Part shown: in pieces, positions 63,401-64,000 of the stretch
Numbering within the stretch: the stretch's first letter is position 1
How the letters are laid out: every line of letters begins with the position of its first letter
DNA from: Pelagomonas calceolata
Lineage: Eukaryota; Sar; Pelagophyceae; Pelagomonadales; Pelagomonadaceae
Reading direction: 5' to 3'
Assembly (NCBI GenBank): GCA_918797485.1
Contig: CAKKNE010000004.1
Location: 1 to 64,000 of the forward strand
DNA length: 64,000 nt
Made by a program: the position numbers and the translations under genes
The notes under the pieces: generated by a model
What the model saw: the letters and a program-made list of their open reading frames with translations, nothing else
The model's database searches: none
What the model was told of the DNA's origin: nothing

Positions 63401-64000
63401 CTATAGAGCGAGCGCCGTCGCGGCGAACGCGAGGAGGGCCGTCGCGAGCGTGCCGCCCGCCCGCGTCGCCGAGTCCGATCCAAGCGCCGCGGTCGACGGC
63501 TGGGGCGTTGTGGGCTTGGGCGACACCGTTGGCTGGGGCGTCGGCTGAAACGTCCAGGTCGGACGGGGCGTTGGCTGCACCGTAGGAGCAGGAGGCGAGA
63601 ATACGTAGACCGAGCCGCCGCTATCATAGGGAGCCCCGGCCACGATGATGCCGCCGTCGATCGCCACGGAGTGGCCGAACTCGTCGAACGCCGCTGCATC
63701 GGCGGCCGTCAGCTTGGCCACCTGGGGGTACGTGGCGCCGCCGTCGCTCGTGCGGAAGACGTATGCCGAGCCCGAGTCCCGGGGGACGGGGTCGGCCTCG
63801 TAGGCCCCGACCAGAACGGTTTCGCCGTCGATCGCCACGGAGTGGCCGAAGAGGTCTTCCGAAGCGCCATCGGAGGCCGTCAGCTTTATCTCTGTGTGCG
63901 TGCTCCAGCCGTCGGTCGTGCGGTAGACGTAGGCCGCCCCCGGACCTTCACTATAAGTTTGCTCGGCCCCGACCACGACGGTGTCTCCGTCGATCGCCAC
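63401..64000 (-). CDS. FG-GAP/beta-propeller surface protein, partial
   Basis: The C-terminal 199 residues of a longer minus-strand gene that runs past the right edge of the window. Three FG-GAP-like blades are visible: MAIDGDTVVVGAEQ, FGHSVAIDGETVLVGAYEAD with AYVFRTSDGG, FGHSVAIDGGIIVAGAPYDS with SVYVF. They are followed by a PT-rich stalk (PTVQPTPRPTWTFQPTPQPT) and a hydrophobic end (LATALLAFAATALAL) suited to a GPI anchor signal. It resembles integrin-alpha-like repeat proteins of stramenopiles. The stalk is like the protein at 36030. Confidence 0.8.
   Translation of the reverse strand: MAIDGDTVVVGAEQTYSEGPGAAYVYRTTDGWSTHTEIKLTASDGASEDLFGHSVAIDGETVLVGAYEADPVPRDSGSAYVFRTSDGGATYPQVAKLTAADAAAFDEFGHSVAIDGGIIVAGAPYDSGGSVYVFSPPAPTVQPTPRPTWTFQPTPQPTVSPKPTTPQPSTAALGSDSATRAGGTLATALLAFAATALAL

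Noticed and set aside
1-64000. tRNA, rRNA, CRISPR arrays, viral or retroelement genes
   Set aside because: Scanned by eye for T-loop-like GGTTCGA blocks, rRNA motifs, spaced direct repeats, reverse transcriptase or integrase motifs and capsid-like proteins. Nothing convincing was found. A tRNAscan-SE and Infernal run would be decisive.

Overview
The window is the left end of a nuclear eukaryotic chromosome. It opens with about 300 bp of CCCTAA telomere repeat, then a duplicated subtelomeric unit, then about 63 kb of densely packed, GC-rich genes on both strands (about one gene per 1.3 kb, intergenic gaps often under 100 bp, few and short introns). A heterokont alga with a secondary plastid, most likely a pelagophyte of the Pelagomonas/Aureococcus kind, fits best. 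The reasons are three nucleus-encoded plastid proteins with a signal peptide followed by an ASAFAP-like cleavage motif (Ycf34, a DUF3082 protein, a thylakoid-lumen peroxidase-like protein), remnants of a MYND/RINGv/TPR family, PT-rich secreted proteins, and transposon-like introns (introners), a feature known from Aureococcus. The assignment is inference; no organism-specific marker was searched.

Layout. 0-8 kb: telomere, DUF3431-like protein, a 2-oxoglutarate dioxygenase (two exons), a PARG-type glycohydrolase and an unknown protein. 8-16 kb: a 1590-aa IQ/coiled-coil/WW protein, EB1, a GT47 exostosin-like enzyme and a 5'-truncated RINGv-TPR gene. 16-28 kb: secreted hydrolase, MMTAG2 homologue, PqiA-like membrane protein, GT-A-fold glycosyltransferase, ankyrin protein, GT29 sialyltransferase-like protein and casein kinase 1. 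28-41 kb: START protein, SGNH hydrolase-like protein, a secreted unknown, gene debris of the MYND/RINGv/TPR family, METTL22-like methyltransferase, a PT-repeat secreted protein and a hydroxyproline arabinosyltransferase-like enzyme. 41-50 kb: prolyl-4-hydroxylase-like enzyme, TPR protein, another glycosyltransferase-like protein, arsenate reductase-like protein and several unknowns. 50-64 kb: ARFRP1-like GTPase, FN3 protein, metacaspase, Ycf34, ketopantoate reductase, UBZ4-AlkB, SLC35-type transporter, DUF3082, TL29-like peroxidase, thermospermine synthase, a coiled-coil protein and the C-terminal part of an FG-GAP surface protein cut by the window edge.

Main result. Five introns (in the genes at 22.1, 24.2, 28.3, 29.4 and 31.9 kb) are insertions with 8-bp target-site duplications. 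The best-preserved copies have inverted repeats CTGTGTGGAAATCAA at both ends. In all five the reading frame is restored only if the first 4 nt of the element stay in the mRNA together with both copies of the duplication. Each insertion therefore adds exactly 12 nt, or four codons, whatever the codon phase. The inverted ends place a donor and an acceptor on either strand. Other leads are a 20-23 bp CTAG-bounded repeat found 11 times, always in an intergenic interval that contains a gene start, and a ~150-bp inverted duplication that gives two unrelated nuclear enzymes the same C-terminal tail.

Many of the genes point to secreted glycan and glycoprotein metabolism (GT47, GT29, HPAT-like, two or three further glycosyltransferase-like proteins, prolyl hydroxylase, nucleotide-sugar transporter). 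No operons, rRNA, tRNA, CRISPR or viral elements were recognised.
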